A stretch of 64,000 bases of DNA from positions 434,001-498,000 of the forward strand of contig JAQQWL010000012.1 in NCBI GenBank assembly GCA_038363925.1, written 5' to 3'. This stretch comes from Apiospora phragmitis. Lineage: Eukaryota; Ascomycota; Sordariomycetes; Amphisphaeriales; Apiosporaceae. Position 1 is the stretch's first letter, and each line of letters starts with the position of its first letter. The notes beneath the pieces were generated by a model. It saw nothing but the letters and a program-made list of their open reading frames with translations. It made no database searches and was not told the origin of the DNA. Below are positions 1-10,929 of this stretch, in pieces. A program made the translations under genes and the position numbers.

Positions 1-93
1 GAGTGTTGATGATGATGACGATATGATCATAAGAAGAGATGAAAGGGAAGAAGGAAAAAAGGAAGAAAAAAAGAAGAAAAAAGGCCCACTTAC

Positions 94-1185
94 CCTCGTT
101 CAATCGCAACGGCATAATGGTCGGGGTTCGTCGGGTCGTTTTCGTCGACATCATACATGGACCCCAAAGCCATGGCCGAGAATAACAAGCCGACGAACCT
201 TTGCTGTTCCAGCGTGTACCGCTGGGGGCGCTCCTCGTACAGCCGCTCGAACGCCGCCCAGAAGGACGGCGTATGGACGACCCGCAGCAGACAGGACGCG
301 CGGCTGAACGCATACTCGCAGAGGTCGTGCGCGAGCTGCCGGAGCGGCAGTCGCGAGATGCCGTGGCTGACTAGCTGCGACCAGGGGCTCCTCATGTGCT
401 GCCGCTCTGACGGATGACCATCTGCAAACGCAGAAGAAGGCCTCGGAGGCTGCGGCAGGAAGGGCATCCGCGAATCGTACCGGGGCAGACCCGGCAGGTA
501 CTGGGTAATCCGGTTCAGGAAGGCGGCCCCCGACGACATGCCGTGGAAGTTGTACTCGCCCGTGTCGGTGCGGTCCAGCTGGTTGGCGTTCTCGACCAGC
601 GGGATGAACCTCGCGCGGTGGTTCTCCAGGGACGACGACGGATCGGAGGCGACGGCTGCCGTCGGGGTCGTGGCGATCGCCGAGGACGTTTCCGAGTCCG
701 GCGGAGCACCAGCGTCGGGCCCGGCGCGGTAGTACTGCGTGGGCGATCTTCCCGCTGACGAGGCCGGCGTGCCGCTGTCCAGGCTGGCTAGGTCTACATC
801 CGGCAGGAACCGGCGGAGGAGAGTTTCGGCTATGTGGAGCCTCTCTCTCAGTTCCTCTATACCTGGGGATGACGATGATTTGGTACCGTCTCTCCCCTCT
901 CGCTGAGACACGCGAGTGTACAGGCAGTCTGGAGGAGGAGTCCAATTCAAGCAAGGGTCAGCCTATGGAAAGGGGATTCTAACATTTTCTCGGAAGAACG
1001 AAGCAATTACCGGAGTTGAAGTCGGCGCAGCTCGAACACGGCCGCTTCCCGTCGCATTTGATCTTTTTCCGTCGGCAATCGTCACAGGCTTTTGTGGTTC
1101 GCCGGCGCTTGCGGGACACCACCCTGTGCGGCAGCGCAGCACCAAGTCTTTCGCCGGCGACAGACATGTTGTTCTGCTGCGCCAT
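94..1185 (-). CDS. Zn2Cys6 transcription factor, 5' part (runs off left edge)
   Basis: Nuclear DNA-binding regulator of the fungal Zn2Cys6 class. Exon 1 is 984..1185. A 55-bp intron (929..983, donor GTTAGA, branch-like CTGAC, acceptor CAG) joins in frame to exon 2 (94..928), which stops at a clean GTAAGT donor at 93..88; the rest of the gene lies outside the window. The six zinc ligands are Cys34, 37, 44, 50, 53 and 61, preceded by a basic SRKRRRTTK stretch. After the intron come a linker, a predicted helical dimerisation segment (IEELRERLHIAETLLRRFLP) and the start of a middle homology domain (HDLCEYAFSRAS...VHTPSFWAAFERLY, then VGLLFSAMALGS), as in the Fungal_trans family. The start at 1185 gives the zinc cluster a normal N-terminal position; Met7 is an alternative. 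The target genes cannot be told from the sequence. Confidence 0.9.
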
Positions 1186-2365
1186 GACTGTCCGGATACG
1201 AAGCCAGAAAGCAGCATGTAGAAAACTATTGACTGGACAGTTGGCTGTTTTTGGGACACGACGTACTTACTGACAGACGGACAGACAGACAGACAGGAAA
1301 AAACGGCATTGCATCAGTACCGCCAGACAGGCCCTTGTTTGGCATTGTTCAGTTGGGGAGGTTTCCATCCAGACCGTAGCGGCTTGGCCACCCCACCTCG
1401 CGCCGCCATTTGCCTTAGGCGGCGGCGCCCCGGTGCGTGAGTCGCTCCCATTTGGTTAGTCAGACGTCCAAGGGTTTACTTTATATACATGTTAGTCACA
1501 GGCGTTGGAATGAAAGTCATTCCGGTTAAGTATGGGTTCTTTACGAAACAACTGGTGACGGATTGAGGATGGAATCCCTCCAGAGAGAGATATATATATA
1601 TGCTGATTTGCGTTATTTTCTTGCCGTCTTCATCATTGTTGTTGCTGCTAGCGAGCTGACTTGGTACCAGAGCCGGGCATTGGAGAACTTTAACACCTGC
1701 CACGCTGCATATCAAGATGGTGCAGACTTGTTGTAGGTGTTTGGTCGGCTTGATCCGATTTGCCGCGTTTATGGCATTTGATTGGCCTCTTCCGGGCAAC
1801 CGGATTTTAAATACTTGGGGGGCGAATATGTGGCTCTCAAGCTTATGCCCGAACATCCGGCATCACGCACTCTGATTGGTCCAGCAAGCTGCACTCATAT
1901 ATATCCCTGTGCAAGTGCAAGCAGCGATAAACGTGAACCATGTGGTCTGGCATGTGCTCATGCTCATGAACACCCCTCCCCTCCGTTGACGCTGCCCTGC
2001 TGCCCGGCCCGTGTCAAAGGCCATATTAGATACAGTTAGGTTTAGAGCCGGATATGAAAGCCTTCAGGACTTCCATATAGTACTACCAGAGTAATAAGCC
2101 CATATCATGTGTCTTCATGTAACCTTATTTCAGTTCCGGACTAGAAATGGGATGATCAGAGATGGGAGAGCTGGCTACTTCAGTAAATTGAAGTCAAACT
2201 TGGGGAAACAATGATTAGAGTAGGTAGTTTTATATTATGTATTTCTAGGCATATTGCAAATCCATTCGCTTTTCGTCATTCGAGCCGTGGTATCTTCTCT
2301 ACGATATCTTGTCTCTCCTCCTCTGATGAGGCTTCCGATCGGGGCTTCCCGCCCCCCTCCGTAAT
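1186..2365. other. Intergenic: regulator promoter and ena1 3' flank
   Basis: No supportable gene. The left part must hold the promoter of the leftward Zn2Cys6 gene. It contains a (GACA)n tract at about 1272-1296 just upstream of that gene's start and a short TA run near 1590. The right end is the 3' flank of the P-type ATPase. Confidence 0.6.
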
Positions 2366-5300
2366 TCATTCCCTGTCCTTGGTTGGCGAGTTGGCCGCCT
2401 TCTCCACGTCACCCCCCTGAGAGCCGCTGCCGGTGAGATACTCGCCAAAGACCCGCTCCTCGATGTCCAGGTCCTTCCAGACGGCACCCTGGGCCTTCCG
2501 GGCCGCGCGGCGGAAGTAGACGCGCTTCGCCCACTTCCAGCTCTCGACGCCGGCGAAGAAGAGCGCCGCGGCGATGAAAACGATGCCCCACTCCCAGCTG
2601 ATGCCCGTGTGCTTGAAGACGGCGTGGTTCAGCACGGGGATGTACAGCGCTGGGAACATGGTGACGAAGCCGAGGATGATGGCCCAGAACAGGAACTTGT
2701 TGCGCCAGATGTCGAGCGTCCACTGCGTCAGGTACCGCGTGCTGCCCGGCTGCATGCGGAAGAAGGAGCGCCGCATGTCGATCATCTCCCACGCGAGGAA
2801 GAGGGCGAACCAGGTCAGCGTCGCGAACGTGGTGGCGCGCGCGCGGAAGACGGTATCGCACGACGCCGAGTAGTCGCCGTTGCAGTTCTCGCCGAGGTCG
2901 CCGTCGCCGAAGCCGAACACGACGAGCGCGAAGGTGGCCAGGCAGAGGGCCGCGATCCACAGGCCGTAGACGACCATGTCGACGACGAACTCGAGCGTGA
3001 AGATGCCCGTCTTCAGGTTCTGCGGCGGTCGCTGCATGATGCCCGGCACGGCGCGCTCGAAGCCGAGGCCCATGTCCGGCATGCCCGACGTCACCATGAT
3101 GACCCAGATGATCTGCACGGGCGCCAGCGGGAAGACCGAGAGGCCGCTGCTGTCCTTGAAGGCCAGGCCGACCAGCAGCGTGCCCGCCTGCGCGATGTTC
3201 TCGGCCAGGACGTGGAGGACGAACTTCTGGATGTTGTCGAAGATGCGGCGGCCCTCCTCGATGGCGGACACGATCGAGGCGAAGTTGTCGTCCATCAGGA
3301 CAATGTCGGAGGCGTCCTTGGCGACGTCGGATCCGGCTTGACCCATGGCGATACCCACGTCGGCACGTTGGAGAGAGGGTGAGTCGTTAACACCGTCGCC
3401 AGTCTTGAAGAAAAGAAACGTATGTTAGTTCCAAATACAAGTGACGCTGAAAGACGTTAAAAAAAACAGAAAAAGGAGGGGGGGGGGCCACTTACCATAG
3501 CACAGAACTTCCCCCGCCGGTGGAGCGCCTCGATCATCCTCACCTTGGTGCTCGGCGCGCACCGCGCGATGACGAGCGGCAGTACCGGGAGCTCGTCGAT
3601 CTCGTCGTCGGCCAGCGCGTCGAACTGGCCAGCCGTCATGACCATGGCGGCGGCGACGTCGGCGCTGAGCCGGCCCACCTGCGAGGGCAGGATCCCGACC
3701 TCGATCGCGATCGCCTTGGCCGTCTCCGGGTGGTCGCCCGTCAGCATGTGCACCGAGATGCCGGCTTCGTGGCAGCTGCGCACCGCGGGGGCCGACTCGG
3801 CGCGCGGCGGGTCGTACAGGCCCACGAGGCCGCGGAAGACCAGGTTCCGCTCGACGGTGGTGCGGTCCACCTCGGCGTCGGTACTGTCCGATCGCGCGGC
3901 CATCTTGTCGTCGTCGGTCACCGGGCGGCTGGCCAAGGCGAGGACGCGGAGGCCCATGCCCGCGAACACTTCCATGTTGCGCAGGATCTCCTCGCGGTAC
4001 GCGTCCGTCATGTCGCGGGAGGAGGCATCCGCAGCATCCGCATCATCACCATTGTTGCCGCAGGAGTAGCTTGTACAGGCCTCGATCACGCGCTCCACGG
4101 CGCCCTTGGTGAAGACCCAGTTCTTTCCCGTGCCATTCTCCCGCATGATGACGCTCATGCGCTTGACGTCGCTATCGAACGGCAGCTCCGCCACGTCCGT
4201 CCAGGCCTTGGTCCCGTCCCCGACCAGGTCTCTCCGGTTGCGGGCGAAGCGGTGGGCGAAGACCTGGATGGCAATCTCGGTGGGGTCGCCGCGTGCGTGC
4301 CAGGTCCCGTTGCTCTCGTGGATGGTCGCGAGGTTCGCCAGGGTGGCGACGGACAGGAAGTCTTGGAGGTGATTGGCGCCGCTGTCCTCCAGGAGCTGGG
4401 CTGGGTCGGCTTGGCGGTTGTCGCTGCTGGCGCCGCCTCCTCCCTGGGAGTTCTTGAGGTCCATGTCGGTAGGCTTGCTGGGGTCAAACAATATCGAGCC
4501 GATGGTTGGGTTAAAGGGATCGTCCGAGGTGTCGACGGTGTACGTTCCCATGCCAGGCACCCAGGCGGCACGCGCTACCATCTTTCCCTGGGTCAAGGTG
4601 CCCGTTTTATCGCTGCAGATGTCCGTCACGGCGCCGAGGGCTTCTAGTGACTTGAGATTGCGCACCTATGGGGCTCAGGGTGTTAGTGCCACTCTATCTA
4701 AAGGGGGAGGATGAAGTGAGAGGAAAAAGCCAATCGTGCTGTTGAGACACATTACACTAGGGATGAAGAATTCAGGAGAGCCACTAACCACAACATGGCG
4801 TTGCACCATTCGCTTGGTACCGGCTGCCATCGTGATGGTGAGCACGACGACCAGGCTGGCTGGGATCATCGACAGCCCAGTCGCCACCGCGTAGATGATG
4901 ACCTCCTGGCGCGAATCGAAGCGGTTGGCCGCGAGCACGATGATGGCGCACACGACGGCAATACCGAACAGCAGCATCGCGAGCTTGCTCAGCTTGCGCT
5001 GCAGCGGCGTGCCGACGTTGACGCCCAGAAACCGGCCGAGCGCGTCGCCGAGCGTCAGCGTGTAGGCCTCGAGGTAGCGGGCCGGGTTCTTGGTGCGCTG
5101 CCCGTCGGCCTTGCGCTTGACGGGCCGCACCTTAGACTCCTTCTGGTTCAGGGCCGACGCGATGGCGCCGATCTCGGTGAAGGTCCCCGTCGCAAACACG
5201 ATGCCCCGCGCCCGGCCCTTCGTCACGGCCGAGCTGCTGTACGCGATGTTCAGGCGGTCGCCCGGGCCGGTCGCGTCGTCGAAGACTTGGTTCTGGGACT

Positions 5301-6077
5301 TGCGGACGGGGAGGGATTCGCCGGTGAGGAGGGCCTCGTCGGTCTCGAAGTTCTTGGCTTCCACCAGTCTTTGGATTGATGCATGGTTAGTTCCATCGCG
5401 TGCGTATAATGCTGATGCAGACGGCCAAGGATTAAGTGTGTGTGTGCGTGCTTACCGGATATCAGCAGGCAGGGTGTCTCCCATCTTGACCTCCACAATG
5501 TCGCCCGGTACGATTTCGCCCGAGGGGATGACCTGGGACTTGCCGTCCCGGACGACCGTGGCCGTGGGCGAGCTGAGCGACCGCAGGGAGTCCATGGTCT
5601 TCTCCGCCGAGTACTCCTGGAAGAAGCCGACGACCACGTTGAGCAGGATGACGGCGGAGATGACCCCGCCCTCGATCCAGGACTGGATACCAAAACTGAC
5701 GGCCATGGCCAATATCAGGACCTAGAAGCCGATTTAGTGTCATTTCATCATGCTCCATTCACAACTCAATTTGGGAGTGAATAGTATATGCTTATATAGA
5801 AATGAGCATAGTTCGGAGAGAGACTTACCAGGGTCATGGCATTGGCGATCTGTGCGATGATAATCTTCATAGGCTGGACGCCCTCCGCATCTCCCAACTC
5901 ATTGGGGCCGAACTTGGACTTCCGAGTTTCGGCCTCGTCGGCGCTAAGTCCGTCGAGCGCATCCGTGCCGAGTTCGTTCAGGACATCTTCCCAGCTCAGC
6001 GCATGCGCGGGCCACGAGAGGGGTTCGTTGGCTTGGCCTGATATATGCTGAGGAGCAACCTCCTTGTTCTTCGCCAT
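2366..6077 (-). CDS. ena1: ENA-type Na+/K+ P-type ATPase (type IID)
   Basis: Plasma-membrane ATPase that exports Na+ (and K+), used by fungi for salt and alkaline tolerance. Five exons: 5829..6077, 5456..5721, 4789..5368, 3496..4665 and 2366..3403. They join in frame to 1,100 residues, the usual ENA length. In order: cation-ATPase N-terminal region ([28 protein letters not shown]), M1-M2, actuator loop with LLTGES (about 187-190), M4 with IPASL, phosphorylation motif SDKTGT (Asp384), KGAVERV in the nucleotide domain, [10 protein letters not shown], hinge TGDGVND (about 756-762, created by the last splice), then a hydrophobic C-terminal half. All core catalytic motifs are intact. An upstream in-frame ATG at 6200 exists, but MAKNKEV at 6077 is the conventional start. 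Intron 4 carries a G run of about 10. Upstream GCCAAG sites suggest pH control. Confidence 0.96.
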
Positions 6078-6137
6078 TCTCCTTGGGAACCAAGACTCGC
6101 AGCCTAGCGGTGCTCGGGGTGTCGTCGATTCGGGCGG

Positions 6138-6644
6138 GCCAAGGAAGTCAGTTATGGATCGAAGGTGAGAATAGCGTACGGTTGGGGGATTCTTGGGCAC
6201 ACTGATCGGTCTGAACTGGACGGGTGCTCCTTTTGGCGGTAGAGTAGACAGGTTACGGTAACCGTAATAGTAGCTGCAGCTTCATAGCCCTTTATAGCTC
6301 TCTCTCCCACGCCGCTCCATTCCATAGAGGGCCCACCGGATACCCGGCTACGTCGAGGAGGTTCCATCCGACCCATAGGCGTTCCCGCCGACGCGTGCCA
6401 AGTCCGGCTATCCATTGCCGTGATAAGCAAGAGTTGAGCAACACGCCGAAGACCATGGCGCCGACAGTTAAAAGAGACGTAGGGCGCAGTGACGATATGT
6501 AAGGAGCGGCGGGATCCATAACGCTAACTGACGGGCCAAGGTTCCACTGCGGGAGAGCCAAGCTGGATACACGGAGTTAAGGCGGCTGCAGACCAAGACA
6601 CCCTTTTTGTCTCCACCTCTTGGCACATTGCCGAAGCCCTTGGC
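6138..6644. promoter_or_regulatory. Cluster of six PacC-consensus GCCAAG sites upstream of ena1
   Basis: GCCAAG occurs at 6138-6143, 6397-6402, 6535-6540 and 6557-6562, and on the other strand (CTTGGC) at 6619-6624 and 6639-6644. These lie about 60 to 570 bp upstream of the ATPase start. 5'-GCCARG is the established PacC/Rim101 core, and ENA ATPase genes are known alkaline-induced targets in fungi. Binding here is inferred, not shown. Confidence 0.6.
6251..6267. promoter_or_regulatory. Overlapping palindromes in the ena1 promoter
   Basis: GGTTACGGTAACC (6251-6263) is a palindrome around a central G. It overlaps TTACGGTAACCGTAA (6253-6267), a second palindrome around a central A. It lies about 175-190 bp upstream of the ATPase start. 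CGG half-sites are typical of Zn2Cys6 factors, so a dimeric regulator site is possible. Confidence 0.35.
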
Positions 6645-7582
6645 AAATATACAAGTTGGATAGGGCGTCAAGGTCACGTTCGTCAAACACTTCCCGCTGT
6701 CGAGTCGCCTCAGCTGTGCCAAAGAAGCCGCGAGCAAGCGGTAGGGCTGGCAGTAGGCCATCGAGATCGGCCCCGGTGTTGTCGTTAGTCAATGTAGGCA
6801 TGAAGCCTAGGCTAAGGACTGGTAGTTGCAGAAATGTGGCTGTCACGAGCCTCAACTGTTTCCGTGTAGTTAAACGAGGACCTCGCTAGCAGACGCACCT
6901 GTCACACTGCATACGTCACAAGAGATACCCTATAGTATATAGTTCCAAGAGTAAAACCTGGCAGTGGAAGACAATAGTATCACTTCTTCTGGGTCTACTT
7001 TAAGGAACCCCTGAAAGTTGAATGGCTAGGATAGGATGGTCACTATGTCCAATAGTTTATGGTGTAGGCATCCCCCAGAGCTGGGTATATGGTACCGATG
7101 CCTGTTTGCTTAAATGCATGTAGACACGAAGTATTCACGGCTTTGTTCTTGTAATGGAACCCCAATCGAATCAAGCCATCCCACTTACCCAGCTTTCTTC
7201 GGCAGCATGGACAACCTGAAAGAAAAGCGTTGCGAGCCTGTCAGAAACATGGCGTAGGGAAGCACAGTCGCAGCCGAAGGACTATTGGTGGCATGTGTCA
7301 AGTTGTTGACTGCAGGGGCTCAAGAAGCGGGTGGATGAGATGGGTTCCCCTGACCACTTGCCTCAAGACAGGACAAGACAGGACACTCCAAGATGCATAG
7401 ATGAAATTGGGAATTCTTTGGGATAAAACTGACACAGGCAAACTCCAGTCTAACCGAAACGCCATGATGTCTAAAACCACAAGCCTAATCTGGGCCATCG
7501 TCCGATGGAAAGCAAATGAAAACCACACATAACACACATCATCATACGTGCCACAGGAATATAGACCACCGAACCCCTCCCC

Positions 7583-8384
7583 TCAAGGAGCCAGCGCCCC
7601 CGTCTGACGCGCCACATCGAGCATTTGATCGACCAAGGGGTTGACGTCGGTGGACTTGAGCGGCACGCGGTGGCCCCCCCGGCCACTCGAGCACGCGGGC
7701 CGACTCAGGGCTGCAGTACTTCTCGAGCAGCTCGCGGTGCAGGGGCAGCCCGACATCCAACGTACCGTGGACGTGGATCGTCGGCAGGCGCAGGACGTGC
7801 TCCTCGTTAGCGACTTCCCACAGGTCGGGCGGGCCCTTGAGCGCGATCTCGGCGCAGTCGCCCAGCATGGATGAGTGGAAGACTTCGGGGTCGAGCGACA
7901 CGATGGGCGCGCGCCCGGCCATCAGCACGGCGAACTTGAAGTCGGTGGTCCCCTTGCTGCCCTGGCCGAGCCGGTCGACGCGGATCTGCTGCCGGTACAG
8001 CAAACTCGCGGCCAGCTTGGCGCCCTGGCTGAAGCCGAGCAGCCCGACCCAGGGCCCGGACGCGACGTCGTCGTCGTCGTCCATGGCCTGCCTAATCGAC
8101 TCATTAATGGCCTCGCGCGCCGCGCGCTCCTCGACCTCGGGGTGCTCGGGCAGCCAGCGGAGCCAGCGCTTGAAGGGCCCGTAGTCGGCATACACGGACA
8201 CCACGTCCGGGCCCGGCTTGGAGGCGTAGGGCGCCTCCGCGTACACGAGCCGGAAGTAGGGCTCCAGCTTGTGCGACAGCTGCCGGCACTGCGCGCGGAA
8301 GATGACGGCGTTGGTGCCGCCGCCGTGCAGGCAGAGGATGCGCGGCAGGCTGCGCATCTTGAGGAGATAGTCGGGGCTCTCCAT
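7583..8384 (-). CDS. FSH1-family serine hydrolase (one-base frameshift near 3' end)
   Basis: Alpha/beta hydrolase of the FSH1 (DUF341) family: small cytosolic serine hydrolases, some of which release polyketides in clusters. The N-terminus RILCLHGGGTNAVIF is the family's opening strand and oxyanion loop. GFSQGA holds the nucleophile serine, and HGTLDVGLPLH holds the acidic residue. After LEKYCSPESARVLEW the frame breaks at a run of seven C (7674-7680, G on the sense strand). Removing one base gives GHRVPLKSTDVNPLVDQ and a stop at 7583, for 266 residues, which is family length. As written, the frame runs on to 7542 with an unrelated tail and lacks the His of the catalytic triad. No introns. 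The start at 8384 has only a short leader. The neighbours give no cluster context. Confidence 0.88.
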
Positions 8385-9532
8385 GGCTATTTGCGTGTGT
8401 GATCCTATCTTATTAATAGAAATGGTGGTGGTGGTGGTAGGCCGAAAGGAACTGTCTTGCTCTTTCTTCCTCCTCGGTGTTTACGGATGATGAGTAAGTA
8501 AGTAAGAGTAAGGAAGGCAAGGTATACTTTTAAGGTGCAACATCAAGAACGAAAGTACCGAGGTCCCGAAACTAAGAGAGACCGAAGAGCAATTGGAGGA
8601 CGATGGCCTTTCAAGGGGAGTTGGCAAAGTGAGAAAGAACCCGAGGCAGTAGCAATTGCAAGCAGGCGAGAGACATGGGACAGAGGTAACTCCCAACCCT
8701 CCGGACTTCACCACTTGGGGGGGACACGTGTTCGGGGAGTTTCGGTGGCTTTCCACTTGCAACTTAATTGAGAAGGATGGTAAGGATGACGGGACTGTCC
8801 GTCCCCCCATGCCAATGCAACAATTGTCTGACTGTAACCCGTAGCGAGACAGCCGCTGCTGTCCCATAGGCGCGGGATGCCAGCGAGATGATGTGAGATG
8901 GCTGCCTATCAAGTCCCCTGCTCACGGGTTATCTATCTCCATGGCATCTGCTGTTAAAAAGGCGGGTTTGGAACCCGGTAGCTTCGCTCTTGGCACGCAG
9001 GTTCGGAGTATTTATTACTCCTACCAAAGATGGTCACAACCTATACATTATATGGAGGTTTCCAAAAAAGACACGAGAAATAAAAATCAAGAGGTAAAGT
9101 TCTTGCTCTTCATTCTAGAGATGGTCGGCACGGCCCGTACAAGCGATAATTAGGCCTGGTTTGCTTCTTAGCGGACTTGCAGCACACTATGGAAAGTAGG
9201 TCCAGTATCTACCAAGACAACACTACTGTCCAGCCAGCATCGGCTTGAACTTTGGGTAGGAACAATCCTTTTTACTGGCTTCAATCAACTATCAGACTTG
9301 ATTTCTGGCCCTCTCGAGATGTTGTACTTCTTCTCTAACCTGGGATATATGCAGGTGGTGTAGTACAGACGTAGGTGCCCGATCAGGCAGGTGTATGAAA
9401 TAGATTAGCGACAGCTGCAACTTAGAACACTAGCCACATATGTAGCAAAGACTTCGTACATTCCATTTCACGCTTGACTTGTAAACCCCAAACGATCAAT
9501 AAGTATATGTTCATCACCGAGCGCCGCCATCA
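8385..9532. other. Divergent intergenic region (FSH1-like / F-box-like)
   Basis: Must contain the promoters of two divergent genes. No further coding signal is recognised, and the longest open frames (for example 8481-8912, minus) have no family-like features. Confidence 0.55.
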
Positions 9533-10929
9533 ATGCTCTGCGCTATTTGCGGATGCCCAGTCCGGCCGCCGCCTCAGCGGCCGGCAGAAGTCGGGGTAGA
9601 GGGGTTACGTGAACAGCAGCGGCAGCGGCAGCAAGAGGACACACAGCTCCAATGGCTAAGCAAGGCCGTGATGCTCAGCGACCCCGCCGAGGAGTTCGAG
9701 ACGCTGGAGCAGCACTACCGCGCCGGCAAGAAGCCCGGCGTCCCCGAGCTGGCGTTCGCGCGCGACGACGAGGAGATCCAGAAGGACAAGGTCACCGTGA
9801 CGACGACGGACGAGTGCATCCTGGAAAGGGACGGGTCTCGCATCCGTCCCAACTGGGGCGCCGGTCTCGACGAGGCCGGCGGGCGCCACCGGGGCTCTAC
9901 GCCGTACGGCATCGTGGTGCATGAGGCGTGTCTCGATATCACCGAGATGGCCATGCGGAAATCCAGGCGTCCCGTCCGCGTGCGGTCGATGCGCACGCTC
10001 TGGAAGGTGCTGCGCATGAGGCACGATACTTACGACAATCTGTTGATGGGCGGCGAGGTGGTGGGGGCTAGGGACACCAGTAGCTTGGCAACGAACATTT
10101 ACTATCTGTTCATGGAACCCGAGCCGCACCCGGGAAGTGACTGGCGGGATCCCTTTCGGACCAATTATGGCGACTGGGTAAGTAAGCCATGAGTAAAAAA
10201 AAAAATGACATTCCGGGACTTTTTTCTTCTTTCTTTTTGGCTTCTCTTTTTTTCATATAACCTTTTCCCCACCATGGCAGCAGGAACTCTTGAGTGCTGA
10301 CTATTGTTTGTTTTTAGTTGCTTGAGAACCCGACGACGACCCCAGACCTAAGCATCGTGTTGCACGACAAGTTGCACTATTATGTTCAACCAGTGGAATA
10401 CAATGCCGCCGACCCTAAGACGGAAGCATTCCGTCATCGGTTTCTGAACCTTCCTCTAGAGCTCCGACAGCATATTCTTGACCTCTTGAGCTCGTGCGAC
10501 GACTTACATCTGACACGCACGCGGTTATTACCTCGAGAGGCGTGGCGCAACATGCTGCTCGGGAAGAGATTCCTACCGTTTCTACACGACCTTGACGAAG
10601 CCGCCGTGCTGCGGTATGTCCAGCAGTACGGGCGGAAAAGAGAGACCAAGATCGATTGGGAGCAGCTGGTGAGGATCCTGAGCCGGGGCGCGTGGGTGGC
10701 GAAAAGTAAACTCGACTATTTCTGTAACCAATGGGATCCGAGGCAAGGCTACTACTACTGTGGTTTTCCGGCGTCCATCGGACTTTGCAACCGCAGGAGG
10801 ATCTGGCAGGTGGTGGAGGAAATGTTCGTCGGCGACCTCTTGCCATACGAGGGTAGTGGTGCGAGCGTGCCGCGATATTGGGACGAGTATGGCGAACGGG
10901 TGTATCCCGTTATTCGGCTGTCAGGGTAA
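9533..10929 (+). CDS. F-box-like fungal protein
   Basis: Two exons, 9533..10177 and 10318..10929, with a 140-bp intron (GTAAGT...TTTTTAG) between TGG and TTG codons; 418 residues. The N-terminus has a CxxCxxP knuckle (MLCAICGCPV), a form seen in many fungal F-box proteins. A conserved VHEACLDITEMA segment and SLWKVLRMRH-like helix (RTLWKVLRMRH) follow. The F-box-like stretch is in exon 2: LNLPLELRQHILDLLSSCDDL, followed by WRNMLLGKRFLPFLHDLDE. F-box proteins recruit substrates to SCF ubiquitin ligases; the substrate is unknown. The C-terminal part (about 120 residues, rich in Trp and Tyr) is not one I can assign. The gene appears intact. Confidence 0.8.

Larger units (their letters stand above)
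6078..7582. other. Intergenic: ena1 promoter region and hydrolase 3' flank
   Basis: Apart from the GCCAAG cluster and palindromes listed separately, I see no gene. Open frames here are short and unrelated to known families. The right third is the 3' flank of the FSH1-like gene. Confidence 0.55.

Noticed and set aside
3520..4647. 375-codon plus-strand frame over the P-type ATPase
   Set aside because: Antisense shadow; composition biased and it overlaps catalytic exons of the clear gene.
8481..8912. 143-codon minus frame between divergent genes
   Set aside because: Lies in the promoter region; no conserved features.
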